Assembly (NCBI GenBank): GCA_011321895.1
Contig: DROK01000153.1
Location: forward strand, 1 to 11,914
DNA length: 11,914 nt
Reading direction: 5' to 3'
From: Thermodesulfatator atlanticus
Lineage (GTDB): Bacteria > Desulfobacterota > Thermodesulfobacteria > Thermodesulfobacteriales > Thermodesulfatatoraceae
A program made the translations under genes and the position numbers. Positions within the stretch are counted from its first letter, which is position 1, and every line of letters begins with the position of its first letter. This document shows positions 5,800 through 11,914 of the stretch, one piece after another. The notes beneath the pieces are model-generated. The model saw only the letters and a list, made by a program, of their open reading frames with translations. It was not told the origin of the DNA and did not search any database.

Positions 5800-6110
5800 A
5801 GTGGCCCTCTTTCACCTTAAAGGAGAAAATCGAACTGGGGATAGGGATTTGTCTATGTATCCTGTTTGGGGTCAGGTATTACCCGGAAAACCTATCCAAA
5901 ACCCTTTTAGAATCTTTACGCTGGATCTTCGGTTTCTTTTTTTACAGCGGGGTCTTCACCTATATGCTGCGAGGCCTCTGTCGCAAAATTTTTAAACAGA
6001 CCTTCTCTTTCAAAACGGGTATCAAAATGGCGGTATGGCTGGCGGTGGCTTCGGCTATCGCCCAGTCCATTCACGAAACCATCAAAATCTACCAACACCC
6101 TACTCCGTAA
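5796..6110 (+). CDS. Small membrane protein of unknown function, three predicted helices
   Basis: I do not recognise this 104-residue protein. It shows three likely membrane segments (about 12-27, 41-59, 76-93) separated by short basic loops (RGLCRKIFKQ, FKTGIKM) and has Cys at 19, 21 and 62. The ATG overlaps the preceding stop as ATGA, so it is translated with the mrp-DUF364 pair. Its last 11 bases overlap the 3' end of the convergent peptidase gene, and no terminator is visible between them. Coupling to the upstream genes is the best evidence that it is real. Confidence 0.7.
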   Translation: MKWPSFTLKEKIELGIGICLCILFGVRYYPENLSKTLLESLRWIFGFFFYSGVFTYMLRGLCRKIFKQTFSFKTGIKMAVWLAVASAIAQSIHETIKIYQHPTP

Positions 6111-8736
6111 GAGGACCCACAGTGACCAGGACGTAGGCCTGGTTTTGCAGATACCGCTGAACCACTTGGTTTATATCTTCCACCCCTACGGACTGTATCT
6201 TCTGGAGATAGCGCAAGCCGTAGTTATAGCCCAGCCCGAGGACTTCGTTTACCGCCTGCTCCATGGCCTGGGCGCTGTTAGTCTGAAGCCCCGTGAGATA
6301 CCGCCCCACCAGCCATTTCTGCGCCCGCTTGATCTCCTCGGGGGTAACGCCGTCCTGGTTGAGCCTGGCGATCTCGCGCCAGAGCCCCGCCAGGGCCCGT
6401 TTCTTCTTGGCGGGCTCGGTAGCGATATAAAAACCTATGCCGCCTACGTCCACCCCCAGGGTCAAGAAGGAAGTAACGGTATAGGCCAGGGCCTCTTTAT
6501 CACGCAAATCTTTAAAAAGGCGGCCACCCTGGCCGGCCAAAACGGCGTTTAAGACCTCCATGGCGTAACGGTCCTGGTCAAAGATGTCAGGCCCCCTGAA
6601 GCCCAAAATGAGATGGACCTGCTCCCGCTCCACGTTTATGGTAGAAAGCCGGGGCTCCAGCAAGGGAGAAGGCTTTTTCTCCGGCGGCAGAGGCGTTTCT
6701 GGTTTCTGCCAGGAAGCAAAAAGCTCCTCCACCATCTTGAGGACCTGGTCCGGGTCCACGTCCCCCACGATGGCCAGGACTCCCCGTCCGGGAAAGACAT
6801 ATTTCTCGTAGGCCTCCTTCAAATCTTCGGCGGTTAAACGGGCAATAACTTCCTTCGTCCCCAGGAGGTTTAAGCCGTAAGGGTGTGGTTCGAAAAGGAG
6901 ACGATAAAATTCGCGGATGGCCAGCTGGAGGGGATCATCCTCCTGGCGGGCAATGGCCGCCAAAAGTTCCGGCTTAATCTTGGAAAGTTCTTCTTCAGAG
7001 AGGAGAGGATTTTCCGCGACCTCAGCCAGGAGGGAAAGACCTTTTGGCAGATATTCTGCCAGGAAGGAGGCCTTAAGGCCAAAAGTGTTACGCCCTGAAA
7101 AACCTTCCAGCTCCCCTCCCATGGATTCGATGAGGGTGGCCACCATTTCCGCCGATTTCTCCTGTGTTCCTTTGGTCCAAAGGGCGGCCAGGGTGCGGAA
7201 GAGGCCGTTGGTTTCTTTGGTTTCAAAACGCAACCCCCCAGGGAAGACCAAAGCCACGGAAACCGCCGGCACATCGTGTTGGGGGGTGATTAAGACGGTG
7301 AGCCCGTTGGGAAGCACCGTTTTGGTGGTGGGAGTCACCCACCTTTCCATCCCGCTTGAAACACCCGAGGCCTCAAGTTCGGCCTCTTCTACCAGTTCTT
7401 CTAATTCGGCCTGGGTGAGGATCTGGGACACCCCTTTGGCTAATAAGCCCGCTACCACCGCTTGCGGCCTAAAGTATTTTTCCGCCACCCGACGGACATC
7501 GTCTTCGCTAACCTCTTTAACCGCCTTCAGATAAGCCTTGGCCTTTAGAGGATCCCCGGCGATCATCTCGAAAACACCCAGCTTGCGCGCCTCCCCTTGC
7601 ATGGTCTCCCGACTGTATACAAAATTGGCCGCCACCATGGTTTTGGCCTTGGCCAGCTCTTCGGGAAGGACCAGTTCGTATTTGAGACGGAAAAGTTCCA
7701 CCAGGGCTTCCTTGAGGGCCTCTTTGAGGTTTTCAGGAGAGGCGGTACCCGCCACCTCAAAAAGGCCGGGGCCCATAGGGGTAAAGGTATAAGCGTAGAC
7801 GTTGTGCACGATACCCAGCTCCCGCTGGAGTTTGCGGTAAAGGCGCGAGGAATCTCCCTGACCCAGAAAGGCCGCTATCACGTCCACTACCGGGGCGTCA
7901 GGGCTCAGTAAATTGGGTCCTGGCAGGGCTAAATGGAAATATCCTTCCTGCACGTCTTTCTCTACCGTTACCAGGACCGGCTTTTCTTTGGGGGGTTCCT
8001 CGGGAAAGGTGACCTTTTCCGGGGGTTTTTTGGGCTCTTTTCCGAAGAAGGAGGCCGCCTTGGCCAAAGCCGTCTCCGCCTCCACGTCGCCTACGATTAC
8101 TACGGCCATATGGACGGGACGGTATCTGCGGGCCACGTAATTGAGAATATCTTCGCGGGTAAAGGCTTTTACCGTCTTTTCATACCCTATAATCGGGCGC
8201 CGGTAGGGATATTTAAGGTAGGCCTTACTCATTACCGCTTCAGCCAGGGCCAAAGCGGGTTTGTCCCGCCGCATACGCATCTCTTCAAGTACTACTTGTT
8301 TTTCCCTCTCCAGCTCAACGGGATCAAAAGTGGCGTGAAAAACGGCGTCTGAAAGGACATCCAGGGCCGTGTCAAGTATCTCGCTGGGTCCGGTAACGTG
8401 ATAACAGGTGTAATCATAGGAGGTAAAGGCGTTTATATTGCCTCCGAAACTCTCGATCAGGGCGGCGATCTCCCCTGGTTTAAAGCGATCCGTCCCCTTA
8501 AAGATCATATGCTCAATGAGATGGGTAATCCCGGCCTCGCTGTCCTTCTCATAGGCGCTGCCCGCCTTGACCCAGACCTGTACTGCCACCACCGGGGCCC
8601 GGTGGTTTTCTTCCACTATCAAAGTGAGTCCATTGGCAAGTTTGGTCTTATAAAGACCGGGGGCTATTTCCATGGCAAACGCTCCTTTCACCAAGAGACA
8701 AACCGCCAGGATCACCATCCACCAGGGCCTTTTCAT
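6100..8736 (-). CDS. Secreted M16 zinc peptidase, tandem two-domain form
   Basis: The 878-residue product begins with a Sec signal peptide (MKRPWWMVILAVCLLVKGAFA). The first M16 unit carries the inverted zinc motif HLIEH (72-76), with the third ligand Glu near 151-152 (VVLEEMRM). The first inactive-type M16 domain follows (about 205-390, with SSRLYRKLQRELG). From about residue 470 a second unit starts (VLPNGLTVLITPQHDVPAVS). At the place of HxxEH it reads GLFRTLAALWTKGT, so it is catalytically dead, but it keeps the substrate-binding Arg/Tyr region GGRLFKDLRDKEALAY. One chain therefore holds an active and an inactive partner, which are separate proteins in many bacteria. I choose the ATG at 8736, because TAAGGAGG lies six bases ahead; a TTG at 8757 has none. 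Its role is probably peptide or misfolded-protein degradation in the periplasm or cell envelope. Confidence 0.93.
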   Translation of the reverse strand: MKRPWWMVILAVCLLVKGAFAMEIAPGLYKTKLANGLTLIVEENHRAPVVAVQVWVKAGSAYEKDSEAGITHLIEHMIFKGTDRFKPGEIAALIESFGGNINAFTSYDYTCYHVTGPSEILDTALDVLSDAVFHATFDPVELEREKQVVLEEMRMRRDKPALALAEAVMSKAYLKYPYRRPIIGYEKTVKAFTREDILNYVARRYRPVHMAVVIVGDVEAETALAKAASFFGKEPKKPPEKVTFPEEPPKEKPVLVTVEKDVQEGYFHLALPGPNLLSPDAPVVDVIAAFLGQGDSSRLYRKLQRELGIVHNVYAYTFTPMGPGLFEVAGTASPENLKEALKEALVELFRLKYELVLPEELAKAKTMVAANFVYSRETMQGEARKLGVFEMIAGDPLKAKAYLKAVKEVSEDDVRRVAEKYFRPQAVVAGLLAKGVSQILTQAELEELVEEAELEASGVSSGMERWVTPTTKTVLPNGLTVLITPQHDVPAVSVALVFPGGLRFETKETNGLFRTLAALWTKGTQEKSAEMVATLIESMGGELEGFSGRNTFGLKASFLAEYLPKGLSLLAEVAENPLLSEEELSKIKPELLAAIARQEDDPLQLAIREFYRLLFEPHPYGLNLLGTKEVIARLTAEDLKEAYEKYVFPGRGVLAIVGDVDPDQVLKMVEELFASWQKPETPLPPEKKPSPLLEPRLSTINVEREQVHLILGFRGPDIFDQDRYAMEVLNAVLAGQGGRLFKDLRDKEALAYTVTSFLTLGVDVGGIGFYIATEPAKKKRALAGLWREIARLNQDGVTPEEIKRAQKWLVGRYLTGLQTNSAQAMEQAVNEVLGLGYNYGLRYLQKIQSVGVEDINQVVQRYLQNQAYVLVTVGPLTE

Positions 8737-8750
8737 AGGCAACCTCCTTA

Positions 8751-8786
8751 TTGCCAAAAGAAACTTTACTCTTTTTTGTTTGGCAA
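8751..8786. promoter_or_regulatory. Inverted repeat TTGCCAAA...TTTGGCAA upstream of the M16 gene
   Basis: TTGCCAAA (8751-8758) and TTTGGCAA (8779-8786) are perfect 8-bp inverted copies with 20 bases between them, just upstream of the peptidase ribosome binding site on the minus strand. The arrangement resembles a dimeric or looped operator. No clear -35/-10 pair is visible for the peptidase, so this is a candidate regulatory site only. Confidence 0.3.
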
Positions 8787-8916
8787 GTCTTGTGAAGGAG
8801 GTTTTATTGAAAGGTGTTTTTTAGGGGTAAAAGTCATTTAAAGCCTTTTAACCAGAAATGAAGAGCTTTATCGAGCTTTTTTTCGAAAAAGGTCGCATTT
8901 TTTCTTTTCAATATGT

Positions 8917-8945
8917 TTGACAGTGACGTTCAGTTTTGTTAGAGG
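8917..8945 (+). promoter_or_regulatory. Candidate promoter of the yedE-tusA-dsrE operon
   Basis: A perfect TTGACA (8917-8922) is followed after 17 bases by TAGAGG (8940-8945), a poor -10. It lies about 47 bases before the yedE start. The rest of the 255-base divergent gap 8737-8991 is A+T rich, holds the short palindrome TTTTTCGAAAAA (8879-8890), and shows no gene. Confidence 0.4.
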
Positions 8946-8991
8946 CAGCCTATTAGAAAAATCATAATCTTTTTCGGTTAAGGAGGGGTAG

Positions 8992-10161
8992 ATGTCAGAG
9001 TTCAAGGAAGCAATTTCAAGATCCTGGAAGAGTTTCGCCCTCTCTAACTGGTCCCCCTTGATGGGGGGGGTCATGTTAGCCCTTTTCTGTATTTTGTTAG
9101 AAGCCTGGTATCGGCCCTGGGGTATCGTAGGAGGGCTTAGAAACTGGGCTGATTGGTTCTTTTATCTGATAGGTTTTTATGAAGATGCTCCGCCCCACCC
9201 GCTTGAGTTTTCATCTTCTATTTTAAATATCGGCTTTATCTGGGGCGCTGCCATCTCTGCTTTTCTGGCCCGGGAATTTGGTCTGCGTTTTCCGCCCAAG
9301 ATCGAATACATCAAAGCCATAGTGGCTGGCATCTTGATGGGCATCGGTTCGGCGATGGCCATGGGTTGTAACGTCGGAGGATTTTACGTTGCCTTGCATA
9401 ACCTGGCTGCCAACGGTTTGGCTATGGCGGTGGGTCTCATCTTCGGGGTCATTGTGGGTATCAAGTACCTCTACTGGGAATTGGAACATTTTCCCAGCTC
9501 CGGAGGCTTTGAGATCAGTTTGCGTAAAATCGGCCCTTATATCGGCTTCCTTTTGTTGGTGGGGCTGATTGTAGCTACCTACGCCTATTTTGGTAGCGAA
9601 GAGATCGAAGACGCTGAGACCCTGGGTGGGTGTCTGATCATTACCGCGGGCATCGGCTATATCATGCACCGGAGCCGTTTCTGCATGGTAAACGCCCTAC
9701 GGGAACCGTTTATGACCGGTGAAGCCTCCATGGGCAAGGCCCTGATGGTCAGCATCATCCTGGGGGCTGTAGGAATAGCCATCCTCAAATACCAAGAGAT
9801 CAGACCGGAGATGATGTACGTAGTACCCACTTTTGGTCTAGGGGCCCTGGTAGGAGGTTTTATCTTCGGGGCCTCCATGGTAGTAGCTGGTGGGTGAGGG
9901 TCCGGCAGCCTTTGGCGGGTCGCCGAAGGACAGATCAAGCTCTGGATAGTGGCCATCTTCTTTGCCCTTTCCAACTCCGTCGTGCGTCACTACTTTGCCG
10001 AATATGACGTTATTGAGGAGGGATACCTGGGCAAAGCCGTCTTCCTGCCCGAATATCTGGGCTACGGTGGCACCCTTTTCCTCATTACCTTGATCGCGGT
10101 GGTATGGTATGTAATCATTGACTGGAATGAGGAATCCAATAAGTTGGTCATAGAGATGTAA
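8992..10161 (+). CDS. yedE: YeeE/YedE-family sulfur transporter, probable selenoprotein (in-frame TGA read as Sec)
   Basis: This is a polytopic inner-membrane protein of the YeeE/YedE (TsuA-like, DUF395) family, whose members import thiosulfate or related sulfur/selenium compounds through a line of conserved cysteines. Here C126 (AMGCNVGG) and C231 (RSRFCMVN) fit two of them. The third falls exactly on an in-frame TGA at 9895-9897, codon 302, in VVAGG-TGA-GSGSLWRVAEG. After the TGA the frame continues for 87 residues with two more hydrophobic segments to a TAA at 10159-10161. Total length is 389 residues, against 301 if TGA is a stop. A nine-pair hairpin follows the TGA at SECIS distance. AGGAGGGG sets the ATG at 8992. 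It heads a five-gene operon with tusA and dsrE-like genes. A standard gene caller would split it into a truncated gene and a fragment starting near 9949. A real pseudogene or sequencing error is the alternative. Confidence 0.85.
9895..9931 (+). promoter_or_regulatory. Sec TGA codon and candidate bacterial SECIS hairpin
   Basis: TGA occupies 9895-9897. CCTTTGGCG (9909-9917) pairs with CGCCGAAGG (9921-9929) in nine pairs (one U-G), leaving a GGT loop (9918-9920). An outer GTCC (9900-9903) can pair with GGAC (9928-9931) as an alternative base. Bacterial SECIS elements lie inside the coding region just after the UGA, with a small apical loop containing G and U about 16-37 nt downstream. In E. coli fdhF the loop is GGUC at positions 22-25 from the U of UGA; here GGU is at 24-26. 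SelB would bind this loop to deliver Sec-tRNA. No bulged U like that of fdhF is obvious. Confidence 0.72.
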
Positions 10162-10197
10162 CCTGACTTGGTCAGGAAATTTAAATACCAATTTAAA
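10162..10197 (+). other. Two small inverted repeats between yedE and tusA
   Basis: CCTGAC-ttg-GTCAGG (10162-10176) starts directly after the yedE stop. TTTAAAT-acca-ATTTAAA (10180-10197) runs into the tusA ribosome binding site AAAGGAGG (10195-10202). They could form mRNA stems that set the ratio of transporter to TusA by processing or by partial masking of the site. No terminator T-run is present, so read-through is expected. Confidence 0.35.
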
Positions 10198-10209
10198 GGA
10201 GGTTTAATT

Positions 10210-10467
10210 ATGTCTGACATCAAAATTGCCCCGGAAGGAATCAAGCCTGACATGACTATTGATTGTAAAGGCCTTTCCTGTCCCATGCCCCTTTTGAAGA
10301 CCAAGAAGGCCATTCAGAAGCTTAAGAGCGGCCAGATCCTGGAAGTCCTCGGGACTGATCCTGGTTCCCGGAACGATATCCCTGGCTGGTGTGAACGTGC
10401 GGGGCACGAGTATCTCGGAGAAAGGGAAGATTCTGGTTTTATGCGTTTTTATATCAAAAAAGGTTAA
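10210..10467 (+). CDS. tusA: TusA-family sulfur carrier protein
   Basis: This 85-residue protein has the TusA/SirA/YedF signature: DCKGLSCPMPLLKTKKAI, with the persulfide-accepting Cys in CPMP at residue 24, and the strand-helix ending LGTDPGSRNDIPGWCERAGHE. A second Cys at 61 is common in this group. TusA carries sulfane sulfur as a Cys-persulfide between rhodanese-, DsrE- and transporter-type partners in the cytoplasm. The start at 10210 follows AAAGGAGG by seven bases; an upstream extension to 10168 has no site. Directly behind a YedE-type transporter it would take sulfur or selenium entering the cell. An operon-linked YedE-TusA pair is also typical of selenium metabolism (YedF-type), so the chalcogen cannot be decided from sequence. 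Confidence 0.95.
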   Translation: MSDIKIAPEGIKPDMTIDCKGLSCPMPLLKTKKAIQKLKSGQILEVLGTDPGSRNDIPGWCERAGHEYLGEREDSGFMRFYIKKG

Positions 10468-10487
10468 TTTAAAACTGGAGGTGTATT

Positions 10488-10820
10488 ATGGCGAAAGATC
10501 CGGATAAGCTGGGTATTTTCGTAACCGATCCCCAATATATGGGACACTTAATGAAGATCGTAGAAGCAGCCCAAAGGGCAGGAAAAAAGGTAAAAATCTT
10601 TTTTACCTTCAAGGCCATCCACCTTACCAAACAGCCAGATTTTCCCAGACTGGTTCAGATGGTCCCAGAAGAAGACCTGGCCATCTGTGCTGATTCATAC
10701 ACCTGTGAAGGCTTTGACGTGGAAACGGACATCCCCGGTGGCCTTACCCCTAAACAGATGCGTACCCAGGCCTTCCATGGCGAAATTCTAGATCAGTGTG
10801 GCAAGTATTTTGTCCTCTAA
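10488..10820 (+). CDS. DsrE-family (DsrE/TusD-like) sulfur-relay protein
   Basis: The 110-residue product has a DsrE-like fold pattern: KLGIFVTDPQYMGHLMKIVE as first strand and helix, KKVKIFFTFKAIHL as second strand, then LAICADSYTCEG and a C-terminal QAFHGEILDQCGKYFVL. Cys residues at 67, 73 and 104 could carry persulfide. DsrE-family proteins accept sulfur from TusA or pass it to it in the cytoplasm. This is the third gene of the cluster, with TGGAGGTG ahead of its ATG and 20 bases after tusA. It is not the DsrE of the dsrEFH operon in the strict sense, being shorter and lacking dsrF/dsrH in the usual form, so I give no symbol. Confidence 0.85.
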   Translation: MAKDPDKLGIFVTDPQYMGHLMKIVEAAQRAGKKVKIFFTFKAIHLTKQPDFPRLVQMVPEEDLAICADSYTCEGFDVETDIPGGLTPKQMRTQAFHGEILDQCGKYFVL

Positions 10821-10839
10821 AAATTAAAGGAGGTCCATC

Positions 10840-11208
10840 ATGGCGGAATCTTTAAAGGTATATTTTCTGGTAGCTAACCGGATTTATATCAGCGATTGTA
10901 TTCGGTCCACCCTGGGACTTGCTGTAGAAAACCACTATTCTCACTGCTGCGTTTTTTACAATAAAATGCCCACCCTCACTGAGTACGTTAAAGAGAACAT
11001 CGAATGGATCCGGGACATGGAGGGTGACGTCTTCTGCGTGGTAGACACCATCGAAGACGAAGAGGCCAAGAAATACAACCTGGAAGAGGCCGGGCTTACC
11101 GGGATCACCCTGGAAGAGCTGGCCCAAAAGTTAAAAGAAGCAGACGTCATTATCGGCTACGGTTTGCCGCGGCAGAAGCACGCTCCTCCGCCGGCTTGCG
11201 CCGACTAA
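10840..11208 (+). CDS. Conserved small protein of the YTD cluster, DsrE-like, Cys-tail (function unknown)
   Basis: This 122-residue protein starts with a strand-helix MAESLKVYFLVANRIYISDC that resembles the DsrE/DsrF fold. It contains Cys at 20, 36-37, 66 and 120, and the two in SHCCVF are adjacent. It ends in a flexible tail, LPRQKHAPPPACAD, with a near-terminal Cys, a layout reminiscent of swinging-arm sulfur carriers such as DsrC, though it has no DsrC homology that I can see. AAAGGAGG seven bases ahead sets the ATG at 10840. It lies 19 bases after the DsrE-like gene in the same operon. It corresponds in position and size to the first 'hypothetical protein' of the sulfur-disproportionation cluster I recall. 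A role as persulfide carrier or as a subunit of a DsrE-type complex is inference. Confidence 0.75.
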   Translation: MAESLKVYFLVANRIYISDCIRSTLGLAVENHYSHCCVFYNKMPTLTEYVKENIEWIRDMEGDVFCVVDTIEDEEAKKYNLEEAGLTGITLEELAQKLKEADVIIGYGLPRQKHAPPPACAD

Positions 11209-11236
11209 TAAAAACCTCATTTAGAGGAGGCTTAAA

Positions 11237-11416
11237 ATGAAGTTGTTGCACGTTTACCGTAACGAACCAAACGAAGAAGTCAAAAAGTTGGTCCAGATAT
11301 TGAACGAAGGCAACGAAGCCATGGAATTCAAGCTTTATGAAGCCAAAGAAGACGCGGACTACGATAAACTCATTCAGATGATCTTTGAAGCGGACAAAAC
11401 CATCAGCTGGTGGTAG
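11237..11416 (+). CDS. 59-residue conserved small protein, DsrH/TusB-like
   Basis: The product starts MKLLHVYRNEPNEEVKKLVQ and ends DADYDKLIQMIFEADKTISWW. It has the outline of a shortened DsrH/TusB: an opening strand 'LHV', a helix, a short strand, and the ending 'DY..L..........SW', which recalls the E. coli TusB terminus (..VRLTVKHPSQMAW). It has no cysteine, so it cannot carry sulfur itself and is more likely a structural partner of the DsrE-like proteins. AGAGGAGG ahead of the ATG at 11237 is strong, and it is the last gene before the operon terminator. It matches in order and size the second 'hypothetical protein' of the YTD cluster. The DsrH relation is a weak visual similarity. Confidence 0.72.
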   Translation: MKLLHVYRNEPNEEVKKLVQILNEGNEAMEFKLYEAKEDADYDKLIQMIFEADKTISWW

Positions 11417-11447
11417 ATAAAAGGGGGGCCTGTGGCCCCCTTTTATC
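11416..11447. terminator. Bidirectional Rho-independent terminator
   Basis: GATAAAAGGGGGGCC (11416-11430) and GGCCCCCTTTTATC (11434-11447) form a 14-bp stem with a TGT loop and one extra G. T-rich sequence follows on the plus strand, and the A-run in the left arm supplies a T-run on the minus strand. It begins at the last base of the final gene of the yedE operon and lies eight bases past the stop of the convergent 44-codon gene, so it can end both transcripts. Confidence 0.9.
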
Positions 11448-11454
11448 TTATTTG

Positions 11455-11589
11455 TTATTTGGGCAGGTTGTTTAGGGCCTTGGACCACATAAAAAGCTTG
11501 AAGAGCAGGATAGCCAGCCCGATCCTCAAAACCCACATATACCAGGGACTGTTTTTGAAATAGTCGATAACAAAGCGTAAAAAGCGCAT
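11455..11589 (-). CDS. 44-residue single-span membrane protein downstream of hpt
   Basis: This open frame reads MRFLRFVIDYFKNSPWYMWV, then a hydrophobic segment (about 18-34, WYMWVLRIGLAILLFKLF), and ends WSKALNNLPK. The basic, amphipathic start and single helix suggest a small inner-membrane protein. The ATG at 11589 follows the hpt stop codon by one base, with GGGG in the end of hpt as a possible ribosome binding site, so the two genes look co-transcribed and coupled. The stop is followed after eight bases by the bidirectional terminator. It is short enough that automatic annotation often misses it. I do not recognise the family. Confidence 0.6.
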   Translation of the reverse strand: MRFLRFVIDYFKNSPWYMWVLRIGLAILLFKLFMWSKALNNLPK

Positions 11590-11590
11590 C

Positions 11591-11914
11591 TTACCCCACT
11601 ATCTCGTAGATTCCCGGTAAATGACGCCATTTTTCGGCAAAATCCAGCCCATAACCCACTAAAAAGCCCTTCGGAATTTTAAAACCACAATAATCGATAT
11701 TGATTTTGGCCTTTCTCCTTTCCGCCTTATCGATCAGACAACAGATCTTGACGCTGCGGGGTTCGTGAAGTTTGAGGACTCCCTGAAAATACTCCAGGGT
11801 ATAACCGGTGTCGACGATATCCTCTACCACGATAACGTCTTTGCCCTTGATAACCAATTCGATGTCTTTGGTAATCTGTACTTCTCCGGAGGAGGTGTCA
11901 CTTTTGCCGTAGCT
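11591..11914 (-). CDS. hpt: Hypoxanthine phosphoribosyltransferase, 5' end beyond window
   Basis: The visible 107 C-terminal residues begin SYGKSDTSSGEVQITKDIEL and contain the PRPP-binding loop VVEDIVDTGYTL, preceded by the strand KGKDVIV. Next come the CCLIDKAERRK segment and the purine-binding region with VGYGLDFAEKWRHLPGIYEI, all in family order. The enzyme converts hypoxanthine (and often guanine) with PRPP to IMP/GMP in purine salvage. The frame is open through the right edge, and about 70 residues of the usual 175-180 are missing. It ends one base before the small membrane protein gene. Confidence 0.93.
   Translation of the reverse strand, partial: SYGKSDTSSGEVQITKDIELVIKGKDVIVVEDIVDTGYTLEYFQGVLKLHEPRSVKICCLIDKAERRKAKINIDYCGFKIPKGFLVGYGLDFAEKWRHLPGIYEIVG

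Noticed and set aside
6917..7534. 205-residue plus-strand open frame opposite the M16 gene
   Set aside because: Ser/Arg-rich shadow typical of the reverse complement of a Glu/Leu/Lys-rich gene; the M16 call is far better supported.
9223..9669. 148-residue minus-strand open frame opposite yedE
   Set aside because: Low-complexity His/Gln/Asp-rich shadow of the hydrophobic yedE coding strand, with no domain features.
9949..10161. Separate 70-residue gene starting at GTG 9949
   Set aside because: It is in the same frame as yedE and continues its homology; the residues between the TGA and 9949 (GSGSLWRVAEGQIKLW) also fit the family. It is the C-terminal part of the Sec-containing protein.

Overview
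The window looks like chromosomal DNA from a thermophilic, anaerobic, sulfur-metabolising Gram-negative bacterium, most likely of the Thermodesulfobacteriota (Thermosulfurimonas/Thermodesulfatator type). The reasons are an ExbB-ExbD-TonB system (so an outer membrane is present), Lys/Glu-rich proteins, and above all a five-gene YeeE/YedE - TusA - DsrE-like - small protein - small protein operon. That gene order matches the 'YTD' cluster I recall being described as a genomic marker of sulfur-disproportionating bacteria. The taxon is an inference, not a match I could test.

Layout. 1-110 (minus): cobalamin riboswitch whose controlled gene lies beyond the left edge. 370-742 (minus): a small toxin-antitoxin module whose RelE/ParE toxin has lost its N-terminus. 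1006-3535 (minus): an operon of a secreted protein with acidic D-x-D-x-D-G repeats, then exbB, exbD and tonB, all overlapping. 3536-3958: a gene-free stretch of about 420 bases holding a promoter, a roughly 143-bp multi-hairpin palindromic element and a short dispersed repeat also found at the end of tonB. 3959-6110 (plus): mrp, a DUF364-type protein and a small membrane protein, joined by ATGA overlaps. 6100-8736 (minus): a secreted tandem M16 zinc peptidase, convergent with and overlapping the previous gene. 8992-11416 (plus): the YedE-TusA-DsrE cluster, closed by a strong bidirectional terminator. 11455-11914 (minus): a 44-residue membrane protein and the 3' part of hypoxanthine phosphoribosyltransferase.

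The main discovery is in the YedE-like transporter. Its reading frame is interrupted by a single in-frame TGA at 9895-9897, after ...VVAGG and before GSGSLWRVAEG. The frame stays open and homologous-looking for 87 more residues to a normal TAA. A nine-base-pair hairpin with a GGU loop lies 12-32 nt after the TGA, where a bacterial SECIS element is expected. The position is the place of a conserved cysteine in YeeE/YedE proteins. I therefore read the gene as one selenocysteine-containing transporter of 389 residues, not a truncated gene plus an orphan fragment.

Working together, the transporter would move a reduced sulfur (or selenium) compound through the inner membrane. TusA (CPMP motif) and the DsrE-like and small Cys-containing proteins would then accept and relay the persulfide in the cytoplasm. 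The TonB operon beside a B12 riboswitch suggests energised outer-membrane uptake, possibly of corrinoids.
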